A stretch of 64,000 nt of DNA from Lichenostomus cassidix (lineage: Eukaryota > Chordata > Aves > Passeriformes > Meliphagidae), in NCBI GenBank assembly GCA_008360975.2, contig CM039211.1, positions 65,066,565 through 65,130,564 of the forward strand, written 5' to 3'. Position numbers and translations under genes: made by a program. Every line of letters starts with the position of its first letter. Position 1 is the stretch's first letter. Below are positions 44,245 through 57,900 of this stretch, in pieces. The notes under the pieces are model-generated. The model was not told the DNA's origin, searched no databases, and saw nothing but the letters and a program-made list of their open reading frames with translations.

Positions 44245-46490
44245 AAATGTGATGGAAGAAAATTCTCGATGTGAGTCGAGGAGTGTTTGACAGTAATGTT
44301 ACTGGAATTGAGGGTCAAAGTCGCAGTGTTCTCTGGGATAGTTGTGTCTGTGTGTTTTCCTGTGGGTGAAAAGTGTTTAAGCCCATGCTGTGGGCTTTGA
44401 AGAGAGCCAGCACAGCACATTAAGCATTGCCAGACAGGGCAGCTCAAACACTTGTCTGTAATGGTGCCTATGGGATATCTGAGAAAGAAGATGCTTGGAC
44501 TACTGAAAACAGAATGGGCATGAAGTAATATTTCTCTTCTTTTGTTCTGTTGGTTTCTGGCAATCTAGAAAAATAAGGACTCATTTATTCAGATGATACA
44601 TTTAAAAGTTATATATTAAATAAATATAACTATACTATATCCTACTAGAAAAAATTTCTTCTGAACCCATTTGCACTTTTGACTTGGGCACTGGTGCTTG
44701 GCAGTGTGGCTAAATTCTGCACAGGAGTTACTTACCTTCAGTTTGGTTATCACAGCTCTGAATTATTACCTGATTGTTTTTCTCTAGCTCTGCCAGTATG
44801 ACTCATTCCTAATTTGCATCATTTGCAAGACACGTGAGCTGGATAACTGCAGTAAACTTCAGAAATCCAGGAATGATGAGATATGCTCACAAAAATAAAC
44901 CTAGGCCAAGCCTGTCCTGTCTCTGAGGATGTTTGGTTATTCTGTTTAATTTATGTCCATTGGCATGGAAAATCAGCTGATGGGAGAGTCTTTTTAAGAA
45001 CAAAAATGAGAAAAACTTTTTTGTAAAGGAGGAAAGCAGTCATCAAAACTTGTAATTATGTAATTATGGACTATACACATCTTATATTTACTGAAACAGA
45101 GGAAATGGAACAGCTTAAAGCTACATGTTTAAAATATGCTTCATCCAATATCCAGCGCAACTAAAATATATCTTCATGTTTCTTTACTTTGGTTTTAATT
45201 AATGTTTCCACAGTTCAGTAATCTCTGCTAGAGAAAAAAGGGTAAGAGGCCTCTCCACAATCCCTTTTTATCATGTTTCTCTGATTGTTTAGCAATGAAT
45301 TATCAGGAATTCTTACTTCTATGTATAGACTAGCCCAAGATCATGTTAGTGATGGGGAAAAAGGATCCTGTTAAAAGATAGTTTTGGAGCTGTGAAAATC
45401 TTTACACCTTTATAATTGAGGAAGCATACATATGAACATGACTGTGGGGAAAGCTGCACTCAATTAAGACCATTAAACTGTGTTCTCAGAGAGTCTTAAA
45501 GTGTAAAACCTGGGGGAAAAAAGGAAAAGAAGAAAAGGCCTCCAAGAACTTCTTATGGGAATCATTATATTTGCCTCTCTCCCTCCTACAAAGACTAAAG
45601 AAGTAGCCACTTGTTATCTGGGCTCAGAAGCTCTGTTCATTATTAAATTGGTAGGTAGTGCACTGGAAGGTTAGTCTTTGTTTAATGTTGATCCTTTCTA
45701 CTCTCCATTGTGTCACAGAGATTTAGACTAACCACAGCCTCTCAGTGGAAATCCCCACAGGTAATATTTTCTCTTTCCTTTATTCCTTTGGCATTTTTTG
45801 TACAAACTGTGTATGGGAGTTCCTTTTTTTTTCATTGGTGCAGAGGACAAAAATTGAAGGAGAGGCCACCCCAGGGAAGGACATAATAATCAGATAAATA
45901 ATTGTACCCCTTCCCTAAGTTCTTATCTCTGGCCCACAGAGCTGGGAATGGAGCCAGGCTCATGGCATTGTGACAAGCATGAGCAGAGGATGGGATATAC
46001 TGTCTTCTCCTTTGTTGCCTCAGTATCACAAACCCAACTAGCCAGTTTAACACTGGCATCAATTGTCCCTTGGACTTAAAATACTGCTGCATATGCTCAA
46101 AGAGCTGCTCCAGTGGGTCACCTGCATGACCACATAAATGTGTCCCTCTTGCAACATCTGCTGTTGGGTTGCTGATGCCTCAAATCCCCATCCGTGTTTC
46201 TGGGATAACAGGCACTGGAGTGAAGATGCAGTGAGAGGTCCCACTCCTCTGTCTGTGTGTTTGTGTCCCCAGAGTGGTGGGGTGAAAACCACTGCTGCTT
46301 GCTCAGAGAAGTGGATTCCCCTCTGCGGTGGCTTCTGCCACCCGCCACAGGAAAGTGAAATAATCACAGGAACTCTCAGTGGTGTCTGACTCTGTTTTGC
46401 AGTTTCATGAGCTCCCAATAAATAGGCTTCACTACAGAGCCAGGTTGATTTTTTCTGTTCTTCCTTTTTACCCCGCTTCTTTCTCCCTTC
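44245..46490. other. Intergenic region
   Basis: AT-rich unique-looking sequence, lowest in GC at 44.5-45.5 kb. No gene, repeat family or RNA gene is recognised. Confidence 0.6.
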
Positions 46491-46494
46491 CTTA

Positions 46495-46918
<424 letters not shown>

Positions 46919-49900
46919 CTTTCACGTTTTCCCTCTCTTTTTGGAGAAAACATATTTATATACTACCTTTTTAAACCTCAGCATTTTGCATTGCAGGATT
47001 GCTCAGATATCTGCAAAAAACATTTGTACTGTGCCCCAGGATGGGGGAACAGCAGATGACAGCTTTTGGCAAAATTTCATTTATTTGCTCACTGAGGAGG
47101 CCTGAAAAGCCTGATATTCAGGTTTACTCGAAGAGGACCTGAAATGACTCATGGTCCATATTTGACCCTGTGTTTGAGGAAGATGCTCTCATGACTTTGA
47201 ACAACCTATTCAACTGTTTGATCCAGGACAGCAAAGGCACTGCCATAGCAAGGAGCACTTTGGAAGCTGCTTTAAAATTCTCTCTTTTGGCCTCTGCATG
47301 GTAAAACTCATTTAATCAGTTTCCTTCCTTGTACTAGCCAGGCCATAATAATGGTCAGTCAGGCTGAAATGGAAAAAATTATTTTTTAAAAAGGGGAAAT
47401 GAACACGAGACAGAATTAACTTGATTTTCAGAGGAAGATGGTCAGACTTTGCATAGACAGATGCTGATACAGTGATGTTGATGCAACAAGTTTGCAAACA
47501 CAGCCTTTTTTTAGACACCTTTATATTGTCTCCAAATGGAAGAAGGGAGTCAAGTGGCCTCTTTCTAACTTAATCACAGTCCTCCAAAATGCCTTCCCAG
47601 CTCTCAAAAGGGATGGAGAACAGGTGCTTACTGAGGATGTTTTCCAGTTCAATTCTGAGAAATGTGTTTATATGCCATGTATGACCTCCAGTGCTATGCT
47701 GCCCCTGGGGCATGTGGGTGTGAAAGATGCTGTGAAGATGGCAGCAGGTAGGGTAGGGTGGTTCTGGTGGAAGTTTTGAAGTTTCCAGAGCCTTTTAAGC
47801 TGCTTTGGGATGAAGGAGGAAAGGAAAAGTACAAGAGATGGTAAAGGATAAAAGTGCCATGTTTGTGTGTGTTGGGATCATATGTCCATGGAAGGAGTAA
47901 CAGAAACATGAAAACCTGAATGGTCTCTTACTCCCCTACAGTCCATAAAGCAAAACCTGTAGGAGGTGCACAGAGCTCAAAGCAACAGCAGGAAGCTGTT
48001 ACCAAAGATTTTCCCAGGCTAGCTCCTAGGAAGGCAGGCTGTTCTGTGTTCTTGGAGTGGAAACACAGGGCTGTTCTGCAGAGAGAAAAAATAATGGAAA
48101 CAAAATCCCAAGCATTCTGAAAATCCTGTGAGAATGAAAGCTTTGTGGTAGATAATTCAGAGGAAGACTGTAAAACCTAGAAAACAGGTATTGCATCATT
48201 TCAAGAGGGAGTTAATTTATTATTCCGCATGAGTGAGCACATCACTGCCAGCCAGAAGTCACCCAGCAGAGCTGTGAGTCATCCCCTGAAACAGCCCTGA
48301 GCTCTGTGAAATTTGTGTCCATTTTCCAGCTTTGCTTGAGTTGTGTATCCAGTCACCCTCATTTTACAAACCAAACCCTAAATTACTAAGTTTTGTGGTC
48401 AAAAAACACAAAAAAAGTGCACACTCTTTCAAGGCTGAGAGAAAATAAATATTGAAATTCTTGGACTCTGTGACGAGCCTTTCAGACATTACTTGCTGGT
48501 TGAAAGGCTTAATCCTGAAAAAGCCCCTGCTTTAAAACACAGTGAAATGGGTCACCCTGTTATGTCACACTTGTGTAAATACATATATTGAAAGGTCCCC
48601 AAAGCCCAGTACATTAATCTTCTCTATTTTTAACTTTGTGAAAAACCTCAGACCTCACCTTGAAGCCTTCCCATAGTAGGTATCTTTTTGATTTAAATGT
48701 GGTTGCTGATGTCTGAGGTTTTCTTCACCTTGTAGTTCAGCCCTGTCTGCCTGGTGATAAAACTATTTTCTCTGATCAGCTGCAGTAACAGGTCCCTTTG
48801 GGCGCAGTGGGCTGAGCAGTTCCTTTCCGTGGTTATTGTGTGCTGCAATCAAAGATCAGTGCAGTCTGTTAAGAAGACCTTGTCAGGATTTTATCTGACT
48901 CAATGAGCTGCTGAAAAGAAGCACTTGCCTTTGGACCTCTCCAAGAGTCTCTTATCTTGCTTTATCATTGCTGTCCGGTTGAAAAAGCAAGGAGCATCTA
49001 TAGGTGAGGCTTGCCTGCCTCAGGGCCCAGGCTTTTACTCAATGGCAGTTACTGAGGAAAAAGGTGCTCTGAAAGAAGGGGCTCCAAGCCAGCTGTGAGA
49101 AAGCAGCAGGTTCCTTCAGAAACTTAGCACCTCTCTTGGAGTCTGGGCAACATCACTTGAGGGGCTGAATCCCACCTTGGAAAACTGAGTGACTGTGTGA
49201 GGTCTTCAGGCTCAGCTTGCCCCTTCACAGAAGTATTTCCTGATGCATAATTTGATATTATATTTTCGAAATTCACAGTGTAGCACAAATTCCTTCAGTT
49301 TGGAGGCAGGCACAGCACCGTCCTATTAGACAGCCAAACAAAAATTCCGGTCAGCAGTTTGCAAACAGCTGTGTGTTATCTCTGCAAGAGAAGAAAGGAA
49401 CAGCAGCAGGCTTCAATTATTTGAATTTGAAAAACAGATTTTAGAGTAGAATGTTGTATTTAGGGATACTTCATGACCAGAGAAACTAGTTAAGTCTATC
49501 AAAATTATATTTTCTGGCCAATTCCCAGTTGTCTAGCCTGCACTGATGGCTCATGGCTAGTGTGGGTTCATGGAAGAGGGCATTAATTTTATTTAGATAT
49601 CCTCAATAAGAGAAATAATTTCAGTTATTGTGCAACACAAATGAAATTTTTGCTTTGGATACCTTATCTTTGTAGAGAAGCTGAGAACAGCTGTGGGGAG
49701 CTGGAGACAGCTGGTTTTGTTTTGCATGAAAGCAACACTGCTGCAAGTTCTGTTTCAACATCATGAAGGTGCCTGAGTCGAAATTTTAGATGTGTGGTTG
49801 TAGTTTGCAGCTCACTCAGCTAGGGATGAATTTTCTGACTTGACCAGAGAGGACAGGAGGTGCAAAATGGCCCTTTTTGGGTCATTTGACCTTACTCGAG

Positions 49901-51536
49901 TCATTCACAGCATCAGGGTGAAGTTTTCGTAGCTGTGGTGTTCAAAGCAGGTCAGGGACTGAGAGGAGGAAGATGCCAGGCACATGTGCCTTGGCACAGT
50001 CCCAGTGGGGTCCCAAGCCCCAGCTCTGGCCCCAGCCACCCACGAGAAGCAGATGGGCTCAGTTCTCCTGGCCCCACACAGCTGCAGCTCTGCTGCTGAT
50101 TTAATTTTGTGTCTGGGCTTTGTGCCACCTGCGAGCCTCATGGGAGACAGCAAGGAGTTCTCCTGCACGTGGTGTCCATTCCCACGTGTCTGTGGGTGTC
50201 CTCCCTTGGGATCAGGGAGCAGCAAAGGCTGCTGTGACCCTCTGGCAGAGGTTACCATCAGGTCAGCCAAAAGGGCAAACCTAGACTCGTGTCTGGCTGG
50301 AGCTCCAGCATCTCCAACCAGTGTTGAGTGCCTCAGTCTAGAATGTTTTGATAGCAGCCAGTGCCAGACTGGGCTCTAAAATGCTCCTGGGGAAGCATGT
50401 GTTTTCTTCAACTGTCCTGTGGGATTGAAGTTCCCTGTACAGAGATAAAGGGGACAATTAATAAAAGCTACCAAAAAATTGTAAAATTATTCAAATGTCT
50501 TACACTTGCCCTCAGTGAGCCATGCCAGATTTTGCTTGTTGGGGTTGTTGACCTGATGCTGGATGATGGTGGAAATTAGTGCTTAAAGTCCTGCTGCAGA
50601 GGTCTGTGCAATACAGAAATGGCATATTTGACAGACAGGAAACCATCTTTGGCTGGTTTCACTCCATTCCCAGCAGCCATGGCCTAATTACCCTGTGCAG
50701 AAGTTTATCTTTCAGTGCTTTATGGTTTTCTTTGTAGCAAGGGAAGGAGGTAAGAAATGTTTCACCAGAAGTGCCCATGGATGGTCTGTGTATCTCATAC
50801 CTCAGCAGAACAGGGAAAGGCACCAAAAAGGTTTGCTGTGACTCAACATGGCTGAGGATATGTAGAACTGGAAAGGACAAGGTCATAGAGGAGAATCCTT
50901 ATTTCAGAGTGCCAAACCTTGCTGAACTGGACTTTAAGCATAATCTGGACCTGTCTGTCCAGGTCTTTAGTTCAATCCAGACATAATCAGGCATTAAACC
51001 AGTTCTGAGCATTTCTGTTCAGCCTGAAGGTCAAACACATCATTTCTGCACATGCCATAGCTTTGTCTCCAAAACAGGAAAGCAAGGATACCTCTGACTC
51101 CCGTTAAGCTTTAGTAAAGGAAGCAAGGGTGGAGAGAAATGACACCTACTGGACACACCTCGGTACCATCTACAACATACAAATCTGAAAACACAGGTGT
51201 TTTAAAGGGAAAGACTGTAATGGCTGGGCTATTTTGTGGACTTGAGAGTCTATTTCTGTCCTCTAACAGCATTGTGGAGCATTGTTGTTATATTTATAGC
51301 AAAGTGAGTTCAAATTCAGGACATCTAAGGGCAAGACTAACATTTCTCAGGAAAATATTGCGCTGTGTCTGTGATTCAGTTCCCTTGCCCATAAATTGTG
51401 GAAGTTCTGCGGTTTCTTCCCTGCTGCATCAAGACCACATTGTTGAGTCCTTAATTGTATTTTAGAGCTGAAGAATTATTAAAACTCCTTACTGTTTAAA
51501 GCTCCTTATAGCATCCCTGATGGCAAGCATATTAAA
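46919..51536. other. Intergenic region
   Basis: Unique-looking sequence. Around 48.6-49.0 kb there are motif-rich stretches (TCTGATCAGCTGCAG, TTATCTTGCTTTATCATTG) of the kind seen in conserved enhancers, though this is only an impression. No coding gene is supported. Confidence 0.55.
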
Positions 51537-52880
51537 AGGGGTAGAAAGGAGCAGTTTGGTGACTACCAACCTGTCAGCCTCCCCTCTGTGCCTGGGAATA
51601 TCATGGAACAGATCCTCCTAGAAGCTCTGCTAAGGCACATGGAGGACAGGGAGGTGATTTGAGACAACCAGCACAGCTTCACCAAGGGCAGGTCTGGCCT
51701 GACCAACCCAGTGCTCTTCTATGATGGAGTGACCACATCAGTGGATGAGGGAAGGGTTTCAGATTTCATTTGTCTGGACTTCTGTAAAGCTTTTGACATG
51801 GTCTCTGACAACATCCTTCTCTAAATTGGAGAGGGATGGATTTGGTGGGTGGACTATTTGGTGGAAAAGAAATTGCCTGGATGATTGCATTCAGAGTGTG
51901 TTGTTCAATGGCTAAATGTTCAGATGGAGATCAGTGACAAGTGGTTACTCATCACTTGTCACCCTCAGGGGTCTGTACTGGGACCAGGACTATTCATTAA
52001 TGCCATGGACAGTGGGAACATCTGCAACCTCAGCAAGTTTGCAGGTGACACCAAGCTGAGTGGTTTTTTGACACACCTGAAGGACAGGATGGCATCCAGA
52101 GGGACCTGGACAAGCTCAAGGAGTGGCCCATGGGAATCTCATGAGGTTCAACAAGGCCTGTGTTCAATGTGCTGGAGCTGTACCTGCATCAGGGCAACCC
52201 CCAGTATCAGCACAGGCTGGGCATGAACAGATCAGAGCAACTCTGCCCAGAAGGACTTGGGGTGCTGTGGGTGAGAGGCTGGACATGATCTGGCCATGGC
52301 ACTCACAGCCCAGAGAGCCAAACGTGTCCTGGGCTGCATCCAGAGCCCTGTGGGCAGCAGGGGAGGGAGGGGATTCTGCCCCTCTGCTCTGCTCTGGTGA
52401 GACCCACCTGGAGCACTGCATCAGCTCTGGGGTCCCTGCGTGGGAGGGACATGGACCTGCTGGAGTGAGTCCAGAGGAGAAACACAAAGATGGGGGGGAT
52501 GGAGCATGGCTGAGAGAGTTGGATTGTTCAGCCTGGAAATGAAAAGGCTTCAGGAAGAACTTATTGTGGCCTTTCAATTATTAATATTTAATAAGAAAGA
52601 CAGGAACAGATTATTTTAATAGGACCTGTTGCGATAGGACAAGGGGTAATGGTTTTAAACTAAAAGAGGGTAGATTCAGATTGTTAAAAGCAAGAAGTGT
52701 TTTACAATGAGAATAGTGAAACATGAGATGGAACAGGTTGCTCAGAGAGTTGCTAGATGCCCCATCCCTGGAAACACTCAAAGTAAGGCTGGATGGGGCT
52801 CTGTCCCACCTCATTGAGTTGAAGATGACCCTGCTCATAACCTTTAAATCCAAACTTTTCCATGATTATGTGATTCTGTG
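51537..52880 (+). mobile_element. CR1 copy with decayed reverse-transcriptase region
   Basis: Starts in the CR1 ORF2 region (GACTACCAACCTGTCAGCC, then CATGGAACAGATCCT) and includes [18 protein letters not shown] sequence around 51,780 with a stop soon after. It continues through the CR1 3' half with GGATGGGGCTCTGTCCCACC and a CATGATTATGTGATTCTGTG tail. Multiple stops and frameshifts make it inactive. It is the longest CR1 copy in the window. Confidence 0.9.
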
Positions 52881-55100
52881 CTCCTTTGTGGTTTAAAATT
52901 TAAGAGGTGGAGGTGGAAAAGACAGGATGTCCATTCTCATACTAGCTAAGAAATGTTCATCATCCCAAACTATTCTGATACAAAACCAACTTGATTTGAC
53001 ATGGGGTACATAAATGTTAATTTTTTATCCTGACAAATGTGGGTTCTGGGACCCAAACTAACAAGTCATAAAGGTGCTGTCCTGCTGTAGGTGGCCTTTG
53101 GGCTGGAGGTCCTTATACACATGTGTATGTCAAGGCCAGCACCACTTGGGCAATGCATGGTGTGCAAGATGTACTTCTGCAGGCCTTTAATAAAGCATGT
53201 GGCTCTTCAGGTTGGATTGTTGGGTTTAAGGACTCTTTGTGGTCTTCACCACTGACTGCTGATGGGGACATTCAGCCAGGCTCAGATAGGAATGACTCTG
53301 CTCAGCAGTGGATTTGGTGGTGTTAGAGATGGCAGTGACAGCAGAGGGTTATGCCTTCTGTGTTTTCACAGTTTTCTGGAGGCTGTGACACTCATATTCA
53401 CCATATAAGTGAACTTGGCATTTCTAGGAAGTACTGTGCAGGATCAAAGAGAAGATAATTGTCTGGGGAAGTGGCTTGGCCATCTGAGTAGGATGCTGAT
53501 TTTTTTCTGATGCGATTTTTTTTTTGCTCCCATGTCTACTACTTCATAATTGCCCATCTTTTAATTAATCTGCCATGTCATTATTTTTCACTGCTGCAAC
53601 ATTATCCAGCAATTTCTTGCAGTGTAGCAGTAATAATGCTGTTCCACAAATCATCCTACCCAATGATTGCCGGTTTATGATGTGGAATTCCCTTCTCTGA
53701 GAGGTGTGGCCAAGGCTAGGATAGTGTCAGCACTATGTGTGGACAGGTTCACAGGGGAGATCCATGGCTTGCTGCCAGATAATGGGAACCTGGGGTTGGA
53801 TAGAGTGAACACAGAAAGAGAAAGTTTTGAATGTTGCTGCAGTGCCGTAAAATACTGGGCTTTATATACAACATATAGAACAAAACATGCTGGTGAAAGA
53901 AAAAATCAGTAAAAAGAAAATCTAAAGTAGAAGAACTCCTAAAAAAAAAATCCCTGAAAAAAGGCAGAATCAGAGAGATGCCATCAGAGACACTGCATAT
54001 GCTCTCCTGATTGTCAGCTGTGTATTCAGGAGGTGTTTGGGTTGGAAGAGAGGATCTTACCACAGTAGAACTTCTGTAGTGAGTAATCGGAGATAAAGGG
54101 CTGTGAACTGATGTTGTTTTACCCCATTTCTCAGCCATGAGATATTTTCTGGTGGCTTGGCTCCCTCTGCTGTGCGCGTGAGCTGCTCTGAGACAGGAAG
54201 ATGGGGATGGGCTTTTGAGGGAAATCAAAAGGAGCTCTCAGGAGAAAAAAATTACAGGAAATCTTATGTCAGAATATGCCAGCCTGTCACTTACTCTCTG
54301 TATTTCTGCTGGTGGTGTCCAACAAACACCCCAGCAGTGTCACCAGCATGGGTGGAGCAGGGCAGGGCAAAGAGAGACCATTGCCAACATTCAGAATAAC
54401 TCTGTTTATTAGAAGACTGACACTTCCAGTTTCTTATGGGAAGATCTTAATTTTTTTCCCACTGCTAAAACAACTACTTGACATAAAATTATAGAATAAT
54501 GTACATTTGAGCTTCTTATTGCTAGGGGAGTTGTTTGCTCCTAATGGATAGTTAGTCTACCTATTAACATTTTCATGCTAGTTTCATTATTAGCCTGGCT
54601 GGTTTTCTATTTTCATTCAGGGGTTGCTTTCCCTTCTCATGATCATGTTGTACTTCCCACGGCAAGTTAAAAACAAACTGCTGATGACTGTGTGACAGTA
54701 GGTGTCTTATCAAAGATATCTCCAGGGCATTAAAGTGAGTTGTTATTAGCCTCACTTCTACTGCAGGTGAATTAGAACAATCAGTATTCCAGATCTGCTT
54801 TAAATGAACTCTATTCACTAAGTTAGGAGGACAAAACACATTAAACTGCTTTGGGGCTGGATGGTCTCTGCTAGCTCCAGCTGGAACAACCAGGAGGTCA
54901 ATCAGCACAAGAGGTTGTCAAGCAGCTAGCTGCTGGCAAAAATGAGCTATCAGCAGAAAAAGATTCAAATCCGGCAGGGTTTGTGTGCAAAATACACCCC
55001 CATATACTCCCAAGTTGTACTGTAATAAGATTAAAACTTACTAAGGATTTCCTCTGACCCAGAACAAGCTGGTCTGAAGTCCAGCACAGATTATGTTTGT
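52881..55100. other. Intergenic region
   Basis: No recognisable gene or repeat. There are short homopolymer runs at 53,515-53,525 (T) and 53,940-53,950 (A). Confidence 0.6.
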
Positions 55101-55102
55101 CA

Positions 55103-55250
55103 AAGAAGCTGTGGATGCCCCAACCCTGGGGCCAAGCTGGATGGGGCTCTGAGCAACCTGGTCTAGTGAAAATTGTCCCTGTCCATAGCAGTGGGGTTGG
55201 AACCAGATGATCTGTGAGGTTCCTTCCAACCATTCTGTGATTCTATGATC
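55103..55250 (+). mobile_element. Short CR1 3'-end fragment
   Basis: About 150 bp: AAGCTGTGGATGCCCCAACC, GGATGGGGCTCTGAGCAACC, GGTTCCTTCCAACCATTCTG, ending TGATTCTATGAT. This is a strongly 5'-truncated CR1 with the best-preserved tail in the window. Confidence 0.92.
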
Positions 55251-57360
55251 AGGACTCAAATCCTTCATTAGGTGCCTAAATGAAGGACAAATTGCTCTTC
55301 TCCTCTGTTTTTTAATAGGAGAACTGTTTGAAAACTAGGGCTTGCATCTATAGGAAAGCCTAAAGTATTTAATGTCAGCTCAAAGAGTTTGGGACCAGGC
55401 TGCAAGTAAAGGAAAAGGAAAACTTTTGACAAGCTTTAACAACGGCCTTTGCAAAAGCTGTGTTTCTTTCTTCTGGAGCAGCTGTTTAGCAGTGCAGGAT
55501 ATTTAGAAATTTCCTGTCAAGGTACAGCTATGTAGGTGGGAGAGACCAGAAAAAAAGCTGCCTCAAATTTATTGTGTATACCTGAACTCTTTGCTATTTC
55601 CTTCCTATGTTGTGGTCATCTAGATTGTTTTAACAGACAAACATTTTTCCAGTATTTGAATATTTGTTTTTCATTTGGATTCAGATTAGATACACTGACA
55701 AGAAGGCTAATATGCTCCTTTCAGCCAAGTTTTCATTCCAGAGATGGCTGTTGATTAGCCAGATTATGACCCTGAAAAACCACTGAGAAATGCTTTGGAA
55801 CAGACTCCTAGAAGGACTGAATTGGGGAAAATAAAAGTGTACAGGACATTTTATCTTTTACCAGTTTCATTGAGACTGACAGTATTTGAGCTGAGGCAAT
55901 GAAGACATTAAGTTTATGATGGTATCTGCATTCCCTGGTGTTTTATCTTTAGTGTCACTCCTCTGGAATCAGTGTCCTGAGCTTCACAAGAGAAAAGTAA
56001 CACAAAATAAGTCATATTAGACTAATCTTTAAGTGATTAGTCACTTAAGAGAAGTAGTTAAGCAAATTAGTCACTTAAGAGAAGTAGTTAAGCAAAGTCA
56101 CTCCATACTTATGCTTTGACTTTGAAAGGTGTTGCAAATGATCATTAATTTGATTTAAAATATTAAGTGAAATGCAAAGATACTGGAACACATTATAAAT
56201 CAGAATGTAGATAGTTGTGAGTGTATCTTTAAATATGCCTGACTACTTCACTTTCTTCCACTGCGGTGATCAAGACACACAGTCATAGTCCAAGGAAAAA
56301 TGAGTCAACATATAATTGTTTTTAATCTCAGAGTTCAGGAACAGTAGTAAGCTGCTCTGCATCCTCAGACATCTGCAGGTGCATTTATTTATTGATCTAT
56401 AAGAAATGGTTTAGTTCTGGTGTCACAGGCATTCCCAAAGGGGATTTATAACAGAGTGTAAAGGAAAGGTTAATCCCTGAAATAAAGCAGATTCTGCTGA
56501 ATTCTGAGCAAAACACTTTCCATTCTGGAACTGGATTGAATTTGCACCATTAAAGAGGTGCATCTGTTCTGCTTTATCCCTGATTAGGAGATCCTCACCT
56601 CTGCTGCTGTTGCTAGCCCTGAAGGCAGGCAGGAAGATCAGAGCCCATCTGGTGGGAATCACATCAATAAAATCAGATTGATTTATCAGAGATGGAAGGG
56701 AAAGGGGAATTTGGTGGGTGATTAAAGGCTGTGTTAGAGTAGTTACTTCAAACCATGGCAGTTTTAGAGTTGTAGCTGTAGGACTGATGTCACCAATAAA
56801 GGAGGTGAACACCCAAGGTTTCAGGCCCTTATTCAAGCATGACTGAACATTGCATTTGAGCCTTTAAATATGTATCTGTTGTCATATCCCTTCTAGTGTG
56901 TCAGATTCTTACTCCTTTGCCCCCCAAAATTCCCCAGTGTTTCTTTTTCTCTGAAATGCACCACCAGCCCCAGACAGATGATTATGTCTTGATTGTTTCC
57001 ATCAGCTGGGTTTATAAGCACTATTCCTTTGCATTTGATTACTTCATATTTAGAGGCCAGTTAGGGAAGGGTCAAAGGATTAGTATGTTTATCCACGTTC
57101 AGGGATGGAAATGTCTGTGTGCTGTGAGCTGTGGCACTACCTTGCTTTGTTGAGCTCAGAGCTGGGTGGAGATGGAATTCCTTGCTACCCAGCTATCTTA
57201 TCTGAAAAGCCATAGAGTTAGAAGAAGTACTCAGGTGATGTGCAGTTGGGTGAGGGGATGACTACTCACTTCAGTGGCTTGTGGGATCCTCTCCTCTCCA
57301 GGCAACAGCACTGCAGATGAAATATGAGCAAAGTTAAGGCACACAAGGTGTCTTTTTGGG
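55251..57360. other. Intergenic region
   Basis: AT-rich unique-looking sequence with a perfect 30-bp tandem duplication at 56036-56095. No gene is recognised. Confidence 0.6.
56036..56095. repeat. Perfect 30-bp tandem duplication
   Basis: Two identical copies of a unit starting ATTAGTCACTTAAGAGAAG and ending TTAAGCAA. The identity suggests a recent event. Confidence 0.93.
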
Positions 57361-57399
57361 AATCCGTCAGCATTCTGCAGAGACATCAGAGCTGCTGAT

Positions 57400-57900
57400 G
57401 TGAAATCACAGCATCGCCTCGGGAACCAAAAGGTGGTGCTGTTACTGCAAGAAAGAGGAGAAAAAAGTGCCGCCCGATCTCTTCAGCGTTGTTGATGATC
57501 AGCCAAGGAGCACCGGGAGAGCTAAGAGCTTTCCTGGTTTTTTGAACGTAATGTAATGCTCCTGGGCTATCTTAATGTGTAGGACAACTGGTTGCGGTGG
57601 GTAGTGCCCGGGAAAGCAATAAAACACAACGCAAAAATATGCACCTGGAGGGAGGAGAAGGAAGAAAAAGCTGAAGGAAGTAATGGGATTTCACCTTGTG
57701 AGGCATCAGACAAAAAGCGAGACTGGAGAGGCAGCAGCTGATGCTGGGCTGGGCTCTGCAGGGCACGCAGGGCAACACGTGCTCTGCCAGGAGTCTGCCA
57801 CAGAGCTGCTGCTTAAAAAGGAAATGGAAGCATGGAAAATCCTCAGAAGTACAAGGAAAAGCAGGCAGAAAGTGAGGACATCCTCAGTGTGGAAGTGAGT
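57400..57900 (+). promoter_or_regulatory. Small CpG-enriched patch, possible non-coding promoter/first exon
   Basis: CpG dinucleotides are noticeably more frequent here than in the surrounding several kb (for example GCATCGCCTCGGG and GTGCCGCCCGATC). A consensus-like GTGAGT splice donor lies at 57895-57900, after an open but unrecognisable frame of about 70 codons from 57683. It could be a lncRNA first exon; no protein homology is visible. Confidence 0.25.

Noticed and set aside
52123..52577. 137-139 codon frames
   Set aside because: Both are fragments of a decayed CR1 element read in arbitrary frames.
57683..57898. 71-codon frame ending near a GTGAGT donor as a coding exon
   Set aside because: No homology recognised and no partner exon; kept only as a possible non-coding first exon.
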